A stretch of 64,000 bases of DNA, from contig DKQS01000009.1 in NCBI GenBank assembly GCA_002471825.1, positions 124,001 to 188,000 of the forward strand. The letters run 5' to 3'. This document shows, one piece after another, positions 17,630 through 25,749 of this stretch. The stretch comes from Flavobacteriaceae bacterium UBA7302. Lineage in GTDB: Bacteria > Bacteroidota > Bacteroidia > Flavobacteriales > Flavobacteriaceae. The notes under the pieces are model-generated. The model did no database searches, was not told the DNA's origin, and saw nothing but the letters and a program-made list of their open reading frames with translations. Every line of letters starts with the position of its first letter. Within the stretch, counting starts at the first letter, position 1. The position numbers were made by a program, and so were the translations under genes.

Positions 17630-19126
17630 TTATTTTTCTATTGATTTTTCAATTTCTTCTGTTGATTCTTCTTCCTTGTTCCACCTCGGTGCGGCGAACA
17701 TGAATACCATAGAGAGATACATTAAAATACCCGTTGGCATTTGCCCGAACACTCCGTTACCATAGGATGCCATCATGATACCTGCGAAACCGCAGGTGAT
17801 CGCGGTAAGCATGATCCGGTAGTCTTCGTTTTTGATTCGGAACATCACGTTGTATCCGCCGGTAATCAGTATGTAGAACAGCATGAATAAGTAATACCAC
17901 AATCCCACGACACCTGTATCTGCCCAAATCATTACGTACCAGCTATCCGTTGCGGTATTGGCCAAAAATGTATGAGGGGTAAATCGTTGTCCCCAGTTAC
18001 CCGTGGCACCTACACCTCCACCAATGGGTCTTGAAGCTAGGTATGATTTCAATTTTCTTTGGTTGGCCAAACGTACTTGAAGTGATGCGTCATTAGGGTC
18101 AAAAGCGGTACGCATTCTTCGTACTTCTGGGTTGCTTTGCAATAAGGTAGTATGTGCGAAAAAAATGTAAACACTCAATCCAAAAATGGCACCTAAGGTT
18201 AACATTCTGATGTTTTTACTAAGGATAAGATATACGATTCCTCCCATACCTGGAACAGCGATAGCGCCTCTTGTACCGGAGATCAACATGCCGAACAAGC
18301 CCATAAAAGCAACGGTTAAGTAAAAGGCTCTCAATTTCAAACTTGCTTGTTTTCTGAACAAGGCTAGAATACCAAATACTACTCCGGCATGACCTTGAGC
18401 GGCACCAAACTGACCAGCGTCAGAATAGAAAGAAAAGACTCTTAATTTCCCGAAAAGGATGTGGGTTTTGTAAGATCCTGCATTTAACCAAGCTTGTTCA
18501 AAGGGATCTACACCCATGGTGTATTGCATAACTCCTTTTAAGGTTCCAATGATGGACATCACACCCCATACAAGGAAAAACGTATTTAAATCTTTAGGTT
18601 TGCTAAACAAGATAAAAGCTAGTGGAATGGCTAAAAACTGATACAAGGCCAATCCTCTCATTGCATAAAACCATGCCGCAACACTCTGTGCTTCAGGGTT
18701 TCCAACTTGAAGAAAAATATACCCCATCCATAATCCAACAAGGATTGTTAAATGTGATTTTGCCTTGCTCCATTGTATTTTTTTGGTAAAGGCCTTGAAG
18801 AATAAGGCTAGGTACAACAATACCAAAACACCATCAACACTTAGCCCTAAAGGAGCGGGTACATACCTCGTGATACCAATAACGGTAAAGCCTTGAATCA
18901 CAAGAAGAATGATTCCCAAACGTGGAATGGTGAATAGTTTGTATAGTAATGCAGAAACGAAGGCTAAACCCAATACCATGGCAATTCCTATAATCTCCGC
19001 TTTCACGACGAGAAGAGTTACCACACTTAAACCACCTACCAACCAAATCAAGGAGCTCAAACTCGTTAACTTCATCGATGCGGAGTTGAAGGAAAATGGA
19101 TTTTTATGTCTTTCTATCTGATCCAA
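17630..19126 (-). CDS. Wzy/O-antigen ligase-like membrane protein
   Basis: A 498-residue protein with about 11 membrane helices and a large loop (about residues 330-400) containing a GGGVGATGNWGQ segment and TPHTFLANTATDSW, as in the Wzy_C / O-antigen ligase family. It likely polymerises repeat units or transfers glycan on the periplasmic side. The first possible start is a TTG at 19126: an in-frame stop lies 12 bp upstream and no ATG lies between. The next in-frame ATG is at 19075. It is the first gene of the glycosyltransferase operon, directly behind a direct-repeat promoter. Confidence 0.82.
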   Translation of the reverse strand: MDQIERHKNPFSFNSASMKLTSLSSLIWLVGGLSVVTLLVVKAEIIGIAMVLGLAFVSALLYKLFTIPRLGIILLVIQGFTVIGITRYVPAPLGLSVDGVLVLLYLALFFKAFTKKIQWSKAKSHLTILVGLWMGYIFLQVGNPEAQSVAAWFYAMRGLALYQFLAIPLAFILFSKPKDLNTFFLVWGVMSIIGTLKGVMQYTMGVDPFEQAWLNAGSYKTHILFGKLRVFSFYSDAGQFGAAQGHAGVVFGILALFRKQASLKLRAFYLTVAFMGLFGMLISGTRGAIAVPGMGGIVYLILSKNIRMLTLGAIFGLSVYIFFAHTTLLQSNPEVRRMRTAFDPNDASLQVRLANQRKLKSYLASRPIGGGVGATGNWGQRFTPHTFLANTATDSWYVMIWADTGVVGLWYYLFMLFYILITGGYNVMFRIKNEDYRIMLTAITCGFAGIMMASYGNGVFGQMPTGILMYLSMVFMFAAPRWNKEEESTEEIEKSIEK

Positions 19127-19169
19127 TGCTGTTTCTTTCTATTGGTTAAAATGCTTCAATTTCATACAT

Positions 19170-19268
19170 CAAAAATAGTTTGGAATCGAAGAGAATAGGG
19201 GTATATTTCGTTGAATGGGCCATAAAGTGTAGATGAATAAATTCGTCGGGTTTTAACTGGAGACGAAT
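19170..19268 (-). promoter_or_regulatory. LytTR-type direct-repeat promoter of the wzy/glycosyltransferase operon
   Basis: The plus-strand repeats TTCGTTGAAT (19207-19216) and GTAGATGAAT (19229-19238) start 22 bp apart. Exactly 29 nt separate the proximal repeat from the -7 element TATTTTTG (minus strand, 19170-19177). A third half-site, GGAGACGAAT (19259-19268), lies 30 bp further out. No TTG -33 element is visible, fitting activator dependence. The leader would be about 38 nt to the TTG start. Confidence 0.75.
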
Positions 19269-19394
19269 GGCAAACCATTAGTGTTTATGGAGCTTCCCGT
19301 AAATCGATCAATAGAGGTATTGATTGACCACCATACCCTTTATGCTCAAAAAGAGATTTTTGATTTCAGTAAAACTTTAAGGGGTTGAATGGAT

Positions 19395-20741
19395 TTATCT
19401 CGAGAAGTTCAAGAGTAAATTTCTATAAAATCCATTGGCACTTTTTAAGATTCCTGCAATGGAAATCCTAAATGTTTTATCGAGGTAATACATTCCGACT
19501 AAAATTCCGGTTAGGGTGAATACCAATGTTGAAACGGCAACCATTTCTATCGATTCAAAAACATAAATTGCAATCAAGTCACCAATGATGTTGGCAGTAA
19601 GCATGATCATTACTTTCAATGCATTGATACTCGGTTTGTTGATGCTATCCAAACTAATACCAATCATTCGATCTATCGGCAACATCAATCCGTATAAGGA
19701 TAATATCTTCACAATCAATACGATATCTATACCATGCAAGGCGACATCCAAATATTGTGTACCTGATACTAGAATGATGAATTCCTTGGCAAATAAGAAG
19801 GTACCTAGTGATATAAAGAAGAACAAGTAGGTCAATGCCCCAGAATAGGTGTTAAACAAACCTTTTAAGTCATTGGTTCTTCCCTCGATGCTAGCCTTCG
19901 ACATTTTCGGATAAGCTGTCGCTGCAAAACTTCGTAATGGAATTTGCTGCAATTCGGTTAATTTCAGAGGAATACTAAACAGGGCAACCGCAGCACTACC
20001 AAACGGACTCACACTAATAATCAGTACATCAGCATTTCGCAATAAGTTGGTTCCGATCAAAGTAAAGGTGCTGTATTTTCCAAAATGCAAGAGGGTACTA
20101 ATGGATTCTTTGTTTGCTTTACGAATCAAAGCGAGTCCGTCCCAAGATTTGGAAATACAGAAAATCGAAGTGATGATGGTAAATACGATGAAGCCAATAA
20201 TGATTTCATTGATGGAATAATCCATGTAAAAGTAATTTACCACCAAGAATCCGAAAAACAAGGTACTACTGATGGAACGAATGAGTAAAATTTTTCCGTA
20301 TTCCATCTTAGCTTGCTGTACCACCAAGGCGTTGTTAAACGGTAAATTGATAAATGCCACAATTGGATACCACTTAAAGAGTGCCGCATAGGCCGAATCA
20401 TCAATGGCCTCTTGAAACCCGAAATAAACTCCGGCTAGAATTCCAACAATAATGACCGTAACAATCAAACTAACTAGTACATTGGATCCAATCAAGTGAT
20501 CTCGATCTTCATCCGTAGCTCCAGAGAGGAACCGCACCAAACCGTTATTGGTAATTCCGTATCGCAACATTTCAATCAGAGAACCACCAGAGATAAACAA
20601 CACCCATTCTGCGAAATCTTCTGGAGTTAAGGTTCTTGCCAGCAAGGCGAATCCTCCAAAACCAAACACCGCTATAATAAGGTTCCCGGAAAGGGACAAA
20701 AAATTATCTTCTCTAAGTATTTTTCTGAATAACTTAAACAT
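19395..20741 (-). CDS. wzx: Wzx-type polysaccharide flippase
   Basis: This MATE/MOP-superfamily protein of 448 residues has about 12-14 hydrophobic helices. The N-terminus contains SLSGNLIIAVFGFGGFALLA and RTLTPEDFAEW, the typical polysaccharide biosynthesis protein start. It should flip the undecaprenyl-linked repeat unit across the inner membrane. It starts 5 bp after wzc and is the last gene of the tolC-wzc-wzx transcript; the wzy promoter region follows it. Confidence 0.88.
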   Translation of the reverse strand: MFKLFRKILREDNFLSLSGNLIIAVFGFGGFALLARTLTPEDFAEWVLFISGGSLIEMLRYGITNNGLVRFLSGATDEDRDHLIGSNVLVSLIVTVIIVGILAGVYFGFQEAIDDSAYAALFKWYPIVAFINLPFNNALVVQQAKMEYGKILLIRSISSTLFFGFLVVNYFYMDYSINEIIIGFIVFTIITSIFCISKSWDGLALIRKANKESISTLLHFGKYSTFTLIGTNLLRNADVLIISVSPFGSAAVALFSIPLKLTELQQIPLRSFAATAYPKMSKASIEGRTNDLKGLFNTYSGALTYLFFFISLGTFLFAKEFIILVSGTQYLDVALHGIDIVLIVKILSLYGLMLPIDRMIGISLDSINKPSINALKVMIMLTANIIGDLIAIYVFESIEMVAVSTLVFTLTGILVGMYYLDKTFRISIAGILKSANGFYRNLLLNFSR

Positions 20742-20746
20742 AGCCT

Positions 20747-23113
20747 TTAAATCTGATTATCTGAGTGAAACTGAAAACGGAATAGATTCTTTAATTTTTT
20801 ACGGATGATCGATCTTTTCTTCGGAATTTCACCCAGTAAAGATTCGACCTGATCAATGACAACACCATTGATAATGAATTGCAACTTACAGTTCACCAAT
20901 TCTTTAATATTGTTGAGAATATTGGTATCCGCCTTGGTCCAAAGTCTATTTGATCTGCATACTAGAATGGCCAAATCTGCATTTTCCAAAATTTCAGCTG
21001 GATAGTTTTGTTCCAAAATATTGGGCAATTCGACTATCACGTAATCCAGATTCTCATAGTTTACATCTCCATTATCGAATGATAAATCTCTATACGTTTT
21101 GGCATGACTAAAGGCGTCATTCACTTCATATTTCTTGTATTCAGCAGGTGTCAAATAGCTACGTACTTTATCTAAGAATGGATGCGAATAATCAACTCTT
21201 GGATCTTGATAGCCAAGCAATTTGTATAACCAAGGATTGGAATGTACCAACATCTCTTGTTTCTCTTCATTGCTATGATTCAAGAAAAGTACTTTTTTAC
21301 CATAACCCTTTAATTTACGAGCGATATTACCCACAATCACACTCTTTCCTTCATTAGGCCCGGTACTCATTACCACCACCACTTTGGTGCGCTTCACCCC
21401 TTTCGAACCACTAAAGGTGTGTTCAAAATTGTGCATGATGAAATCCATCAATCGGTTCTGAATTCGAACCAAATCAACATACTTAGACGACATTGATATT
21501 TTTGGAAGCATACCCATTGGTTCTAACTCTAATTTCTCGGAGGCAATTTGATCGTTGCGTAAGGTATCGTCGAAAAACTCCATTAGTAGAATGGTTCCTA
21601 AGATCAAAACAAAGCTTAAAAATCCTGCTGCTACGACCACGATTTTTCGTTTCGATGGAATGGGATTCAAAGGGAAATAAGCTGGGTCTACCATCTTTAA
21701 ATTACCCGCAATTTGTGTATCCTGATATTTTAATTTAGCAAGGTTTAAACCACGTAATATTTCGAGGTATTCTTCCTCGATTACGCTAATTTCTCTTTCA
21801 ATTCTTTTAATATTGGCACCAGCGGGAGCATATTTTTCCACTTCTTTTTGGAACTCTTTGCTCTGTTTGGTCATCAACTCAACCTCAGCCGCCAAGTTCT
21901 CGGCATCGACTAGGTTATCAATCCATTGAGGCATCATTTTCGTCATTGGAACTCCTTCAATCGAATTGTTCAATTTAAAGATCTCATTGACTTTTTTATC
22001 GATTTTCTCTTGCAGTTCAATCGACTCGTTACGCAGATTTCGAATCTTACGCATACTCGCTGCAGAACCATCAGATTTTGCTTCTGCAAGTACCAACTGG
22101 TATTTCAATTTCCCCAATCGGTCTTTATCTTTCAGAACCTCATCGTTCTTATTTTGAATATATCCTTGAACTTTGAGTTTTTCTTCCAGCTTCTTCTTAG
22201 ACGCTCTAGATCCAGCTAATTGAGCCAACTTATTTTTATAAGCTACCTCCATATCTTCACGAACAACAGCCACTGCCTTGGATTGCTCGTAATAGTTGAT
22301 GATGCTATTCTCCTGATTGTATTTCAAAAGTCGATCTTCAACTTTTTTCAATTTCTTTTCAGACTTGGCAAGCTCTGCCAAGAAATATTTCACAACAGCA
22401 TCCGATCCATTCTGCTTAAAATCCTTGTATTTTCTAGAACAAACTTCATTTAAAATATCAAGGGTTTGCTTACAAATACCTGGGTCCCCAGCTTTGTAGG
22501 TGAGCTTTATCAAATCACTAGAACCAATGCGCAATACAGAGATTTCGGAAATTGTTTTGATGGAATAAAACTTGTGTTCGTAGTTGAGTAATTCGTAAAT
22601 AAAATTATCATTACTACTATTCATCAACTTCATTAGATTGTCAACTGTTTGCTCATACGCCTCCCTAGAAACACCAGGAGGTAACACCGTTGATGCAATG
22701 CTATCGGTCTTTTTAGAATTCGCTGCCTTGGACTTCACCAAATAGGTGTAAATTTCTTCCGGAACCAGTTCCTTTAATTCGTTTAAATGTTCGGCAGAAA
22801 TGTATTGCTTTCTCGGACCATCGATTAATAAATGCTGGGTAAGAAGTCGTACTGCAACCTCTTCTTGAGTTTCTCTAGACTTGATGATGTTGATCAAGTT
22901 GTCAAAAGCTGTGTTAGAGGCAAAATAATCTGATTTCTTTCCCATTTCTACAGATGTACCTGAGGCAATACCTGTATACATGATGGCTTGGGTTTCATAG
23001 TCAAACTTCGGATTCACGGTTAGTATGATCGCCAAAATTGACATGACAATAGGGGCACCAAATAAGAGAATTTTGTGCTTGAATATTAACTTTATAACAT
23101 CTATTAGGGTCAT
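20747..23113 (-). CDS. Wzc/GumC-like polysaccharide copolymerase with degenerate tyrosine-kinase domain
   Basis: The protein has 788 residues: a Wzz domain with a first helix at about 13-33, a long periplasmic coiled-coil region (about 200-470), a second helix at about 495-515, and a cytosolic BY-kinase-like domain (about 575-770). Walker A is intact (TGPNEGKSV, Lys590). The Walker A' strand reads VLFLNHSNEE without the usual acidic residues, the Walker B region reads YVIVELPNI, and there is no C-terminal tyrosine cluster. It likely sets chain length and couples to export, with nucleotide binding but doubtful kinase activity. It lies between the half-size TolC and Wzx genes. Confidence 0.85.
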   Translation of the reverse strand: MTLIDVIKLIFKHKILLFGAPIVMSILAIILTVNPKFDYETQAIMYTGIASGTSVEMGKKSDYFASNTAFDNLINIIKSRETQEEVAVRLLTQHLLIDGPRKQYISAEHLNELKELVPEEIYTYLVKSKAANSKKTDSIASTVLPPGVSREAYEQTVDNLMKLMNSSNDNFIYELLNYEHKFYSIKTISEISVLRIGSSDLIKLTYKAGDPGICKQTLDILNEVCSRKYKDFKQNGSDAVVKYFLAELAKSEKKLKKVEDRLLKYNQENSIINYYEQSKAVAVVREDMEVAYKNKLAQLAGSRASKKKLEEKLKVQGYIQNKNDEVLKDKDRLGKLKYQLVLAEAKSDGSAASMRKIRNLRNESIELQEKIDKKVNEIFKLNNSIEGVPMTKMMPQWIDNLVDAENLAAEVELMTKQSKEFQKEVEKYAPAGANIKRIEREISVIEEEYLEILRGLNLAKLKYQDTQIAGNLKMVDPAYFPLNPIPSKRKIVVVAAGFLSFVLILGTILLMEFFDDTLRNDQIASEKLELEPMGMLPKISMSSKYVDLVRIQNRLMDFIMHNFEHTFSGSKGVKRTKVVVVMSTGPNEGKSVIVGNIARKLKGYGKKVLFLNHSNEEKQEMLVHSNPWLYKLLGYQDPRVDYSHPFLDKVRSYLTPAEYKKYEVNDAFSHAKTYRDLSFDNGDVNYENLDYVIVELPNILEQNYPAEILENADLAILVCRSNRLWTKADTNILNNIKELVNCKLQFIINGVVIDQVESLLGEIPKKRSIIRKKLKNLFRFQFHSDNQI

Positions 23114-23124
23114 CTGTATTGTTT

Positions 23125-23880
23125 CTAGTTAATCTTTACTCCAGTCAAGTTTTCTAATAATTTCTTGGCTAAAATAAACTCAGACTTGGCGGTCTGATAC
23201 TCAGTTTCTATACGAGCCGTGATATCTGTCAATCGCACGTACTCAAAGATTGGAATAGATCCATTCTTGTATTCTTTCTCGGCCATTTTTGCACTTACCT
23301 TGGCATTTCCAAAATTCTTGGCCTTTAATTCGAGGACGGTTTGCTTCAAAATCAGGTTCTCGTAAAGCTTGATTACTTCCTCTCGGATCTCATACTTTTG
23401 AAACTCCATGTATCCTCTAGCCTGCTCAATTTCAGCTTTGGCCTGTTTTATTTCTGACTTTCTGTTGTAGATATCAAAGACCGGCAGCTTTAAGAACACA
23501 CCAAATCCATAGTTAAACTGGGTGGTGTTGCTCGCCAGATTTACCGTAGAAGTACTGGTTACGCTTTCGGAGAAGTTGGCGAAGGTACCATATCTTGAAT
23601 CTCCTTGTACACCAAAGTTTCTGGTCCAATATCTTTTCTTAGACTTTAAGTTGGCCTTCTTTACATCAATTGTTGATTTTCTGTATTGTAATAGACCGTG
23701 CTTGGCCCAGGCAGAATCAACCAAAATATCGAGTTTCGGAATTAAAAGTCTATAATCATAAAACGAAAAATCATCGTCGAATCCGTTATCTTGAGCCGTT
23801 GCATATTGCATGGCGAAAACTCCGAATAGGACCGCTATCACGATTTTAAGTGGTTTTGTATGTATATGTAATGGTTTCAT
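23125..23880 (-). CDS. Half-size TolC-family outer-membrane protein
   Basis: A signal peptide (MKPLHIHTKPLKIVIAVLFG, cleavage near AQD) is followed by only one TolC structural repeat: a beta segment (TTQFNYGFGVFLKLPVFD) and long helices rich in Lys/Glu/Ala, ending LLENLTGVKIN, the usual end of a TolC repeat. At 251 residues it is about 55-60% of a normal TolC (two repeats, 410-450). There is no frameshift or second fragment nearby, so it appears naturally short. It is first in the tolC-wzc-wzx operon and probably forms or supports the export channel in place of a Wza-type protein. Confidence 0.75.
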   Translation of the reverse strand: MKPLHIHTKPLKIVIAVLFGVFAMQYATAQDNGFDDDFSFYDYRLLIPKLDILVDSAWAKHGLLQYRKSTIDVKKANLKSKKRYWTRNFGVQGDSRYGTFANFSESVTSTSTVNLASNTTQFNYGFGVFLKLPVFDIYNRKSEIKQAKAEIEQARGYMEFQKYEIREEVIKLYENLILKQTVLELKAKNFGNAKVSAKMAEKEYKNGSIPIFEYVRLTDITARIETEYQTAKSEFILAKKLLENLTGVKIN

Positions 23881-23902
23881 GGTTTTTTGTTAATTTCTTA
23901 TA

Positions 23903-23971
23903 CAAACTTACCGCCATTTTAGAGAGAAGTTTCTTAAGTTTCGATAGACATGGGGTTAAGTGTAGACGAAT
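23903..23971 (-). promoter_or_regulatory. LytTR-type direct-repeat promoter of the tolC-wzc-wzx operon
   Basis: The plus-strand repeats TTCGATAGAC (23940-23949) and GTAGACGAAT (23962-23971) start 22 bp apart. Exactly 29 nt lie between the proximal repeat and the -7 element TAAGTTTG (minus strand, 23903-23910). The leader would be about 17 nt. No TTG -33 element is visible. Confidence 0.75.
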
Positions 23972-24063
23972 GAAACGTTAGCCTTGATAAGCCAATTTTA
24001 CATATTTAAAGCGGTCATTCACCGAAGCTAAAAGGTCTATTTAACCGCTTTTTTAAAGCAAAA

Positions 24064-24095
24064 AACTGCAACACCAAGGCTCTGGTGCTGCAGTT
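24064..24095 (-). terminator. Terminator of the ugd-uxs-RR-sugar transferase operon
   Basis: A long stem (AACTGCA...TGCAGTT plus inner CACCA / TGGTG) with a T run on the minus side ends 18 bp beyond the stop of the sugar transferase gene. It separates that operon from the tolC promoter. Confidence 0.85.
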
Positions 24096-24113
24096 CTCAA
24101 GATTACTTTCAGT

Positions 24114-25340
24114 TTAAACGGTACTTTGCTGAAATAGCGCAGGAACGGTTCTTAAAAGTATTTTCATATCAAACCAAAACGAATATCTATCGTTGGTGAA
24201 GTAATCGGCGTATTTGTTGTCGAGTTCAATACGTTCTTCCTCAGACATATCTCCTCCTTTACCTCGAAGTTCTACTTGCCATAATCCGGTAATTCCTGCG
24301 GGGGCCAAGAATCGTTTTGACAAGTCGTCTTTGGTCAAACATTCGGCTTCATAGACTGGTAAGGGTCGGTTTCCTACCAGAGACATATCGCCTTTTAATA
24401 CATTGATCAGTTGAGGGAGTTCATCAATACTGGTGTTTCGAATGAATTTACCAACTTTGGTAATTCGTGGATCATCAACAATCTTAATAAAACTCGAATT
24501 TTCATTCGCCTGATCTTTTTTACGTTGAATATACATTCGGTCGCAAATCATTTCTTTTCCATCATATTTTAATGGAGAACAATATTCACCTTCCGGTAAT
24601 TTCTCGCATGCCTCACAAGAATGATAATCAGTTATGGCCTTGGCAGTTTTAGATTGATATTGGTTGTTGCTCTTTGCCAAATTCTTCAACAATTTGTCAG
24701 CCCCAACACGCATCGACCGAAGTTTGTAAAAGTCGAATGTCTTACGTCCCACACGCTTGGAAGTGTAATACACTTTTCCACTGGATTCCAATCTAATTGC
24801 CAGAATAACAATCAACAAAATGGGCGAAAGGAACAATAGCACCATAGACGCTACCAAAATATCGAACAGTCTTTTAGACCAAGGCATTTTAAAACCTTCT
24901 TCAACAACCGGTTCGTCGGCTATAGCTACTTCTATTGGGTTTTCTTCGATATCCTCAGCAGGTTCTTCTTTTAAAATGGATTGAACCCTGCCAACGATTT
25001 GTTCCACTGGTGTGCTTCCTACTACGAAATAATCTTTGATTCCGCTTTCAAAAGCTTTTTTGAAGTTGTTCTTATCGAACTCCTTTTGCACGAGAACAAA
25101 TGGGATGTGCTTGAATGATTTTTCCTTTTGAATTTCATCGAAAAGATACATGCCATTATTTCCAGGTAACTCATATTCAGAGATAATCAAGTCGGTATTG
25201 TTATTCTCCTTTAAATGATTTATGGCTTCCAAGCTATTGGGTTTTTCTACAACCCAGAGATCCTTAGATCTATTCAAAGCACCTGTTATTTCCTTGTTAA
25301 TTCCTATATGTAGAACTTCCATAACATTCTTATTTTTCAA
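24114..25340 (-). CDS. Pseudo-receiver / initiating sugar-phosphate transferase fusion
   Basis: The C-terminal part (about 155-408) is a polyprenyl-phosphate sugar-1-phosphate transferase (WcaJ/PglC type): a membrane segment after KRLFDILVASMVLL, then RVGRKTFDFYKLRSM, DELPQLINVLKGDMSLVG and AGITGLWQVELRGKG. It starts repeat-unit synthesis on undecaprenyl phosphate. It carries a Cys-rich insertion (CEACEKLPEGEYC and a fourth Cys, about residues 240-270). The N-terminal 125 residues form a receiver-like domain in which the phospho-acceptor is Glu55 (ISEYELPG), the N-terminal acidic pair is missing, and the conserved Lys is Val. It therefore cannot be phosphorylated in the usual way and may act as a constitutive or docking domain. 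It follows a true receiver gene by 22 bp. Confidence 0.88.
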   Translation of the reverse strand: MKNKNVMEVLHIGINKEITGALNRSKDLWVVEKPNSLEAINHLKENNNTDLIISEYELPGNNGMYLFDEIQKEKSFKHIPFVLVQKEFDKNNFKKAFESGIKDYFVVGSTPVEQIVGRVQSILKEEPAEDIEENPIEVAIADEPVVEEGFKMPWSKRLFDILVASMVLLFLSPILLIVILAIRLESSGKVYYTSKRVGRKTFDFYKLRSMRVGADKLLKNLAKSNNQYQSKTAKAITDYHSCEACEKLPEGEYCSPLKYDGKEMICDRMYIQRKKDQANENSSFIKIVDDPRITKVGKFIRNTSIDELPQLINVLKGDMSLVGNRPLPVYEAECLTKDDLSKRFLAPAGITGLWQVELRGKGGDMSEEERIELDNKYADYFTNDRYSFWFDMKILLRTVPALFQQSTV

Positions 25341-25362
25341 TTACTGAATTACTATAATTCAA

Positions 25363-25749
25363 CTACCAAACACTGGCGTAATGAATAGGATTCAAATTTT
25401 TCTTCACCAATTCGTCCAATTCTTCTGGATTGAAAGGCTTGGTTAGATAATCTTGGGCTCCTAACTTGTAACACTTTACACGTTCTTTGCTTTCTGCCTT
25501 TGCAGATAACATGATCACGGGAGTGTGTTTTGCAAATCCTCGAAGTCTCACTTCTTGAAGGAACTCGAAGCCGTCCATGTCCCCCATCTCAATATCACTA
25601 ATAATCAAGTCTGGGATGGTGGTATTCAACCACTGTAGCGCTTCTTCTCCTGAGGGCAATGAAACTATATCATACCTCGAGCTCAGAAAGAACTCTAAGA
25701 GTGTCCTCATTGACTTCTCGTCGTCTACTACTAATATCTTTTTCTTCAT
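25363..25749 (-). CDS. Single-domain response regulator (CheY-like)
   Basis: A complete receiver domain of 128 residues with the acidic pair Asp9-Asp10, phospho-acceptor Asp52 (IISDIEMGDMDG) and Lys104 (DYLTKPF). There is no output domain. The first 80 bp overlap the 3' end of uxs in another frame, and the sugar transferase with a pseudo-receiver follows 22 bp later. This suggests that a phosphorylation signal acts directly on the polysaccharide-initiation step, perhaps by binding the neighbouring enzyme (inference). Confidence 0.9.
   Translation of the reverse strand: MKKKILVVDDEKSMRTLLEFFLSSRYDIVSLPSGEEALQWLNTTIPDLIISDIEMGDMDGFEFLQEVRLRGFAKHTPVIMLSAKAESKERVKCYKLGAQDYLTKPFNPEELDELVKKNLNPIHYASVW

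Noticed and set aside
19300..19335. Inverted repeat near 19305-19330 (ATCAAT...ATTGAT) downstream of wzx.
   Set aside because: The stem has a mismatch and no T run on either strand, so I did not call it a terminator; it could still be a weak one.
24224..24839. Plus-strand open frames opposite the sugar transferase and many other minus-strand genes.
   Set aside because: They overlap strong, family-matching genes on the other strand, lack start contexts and show no recognisable domains.
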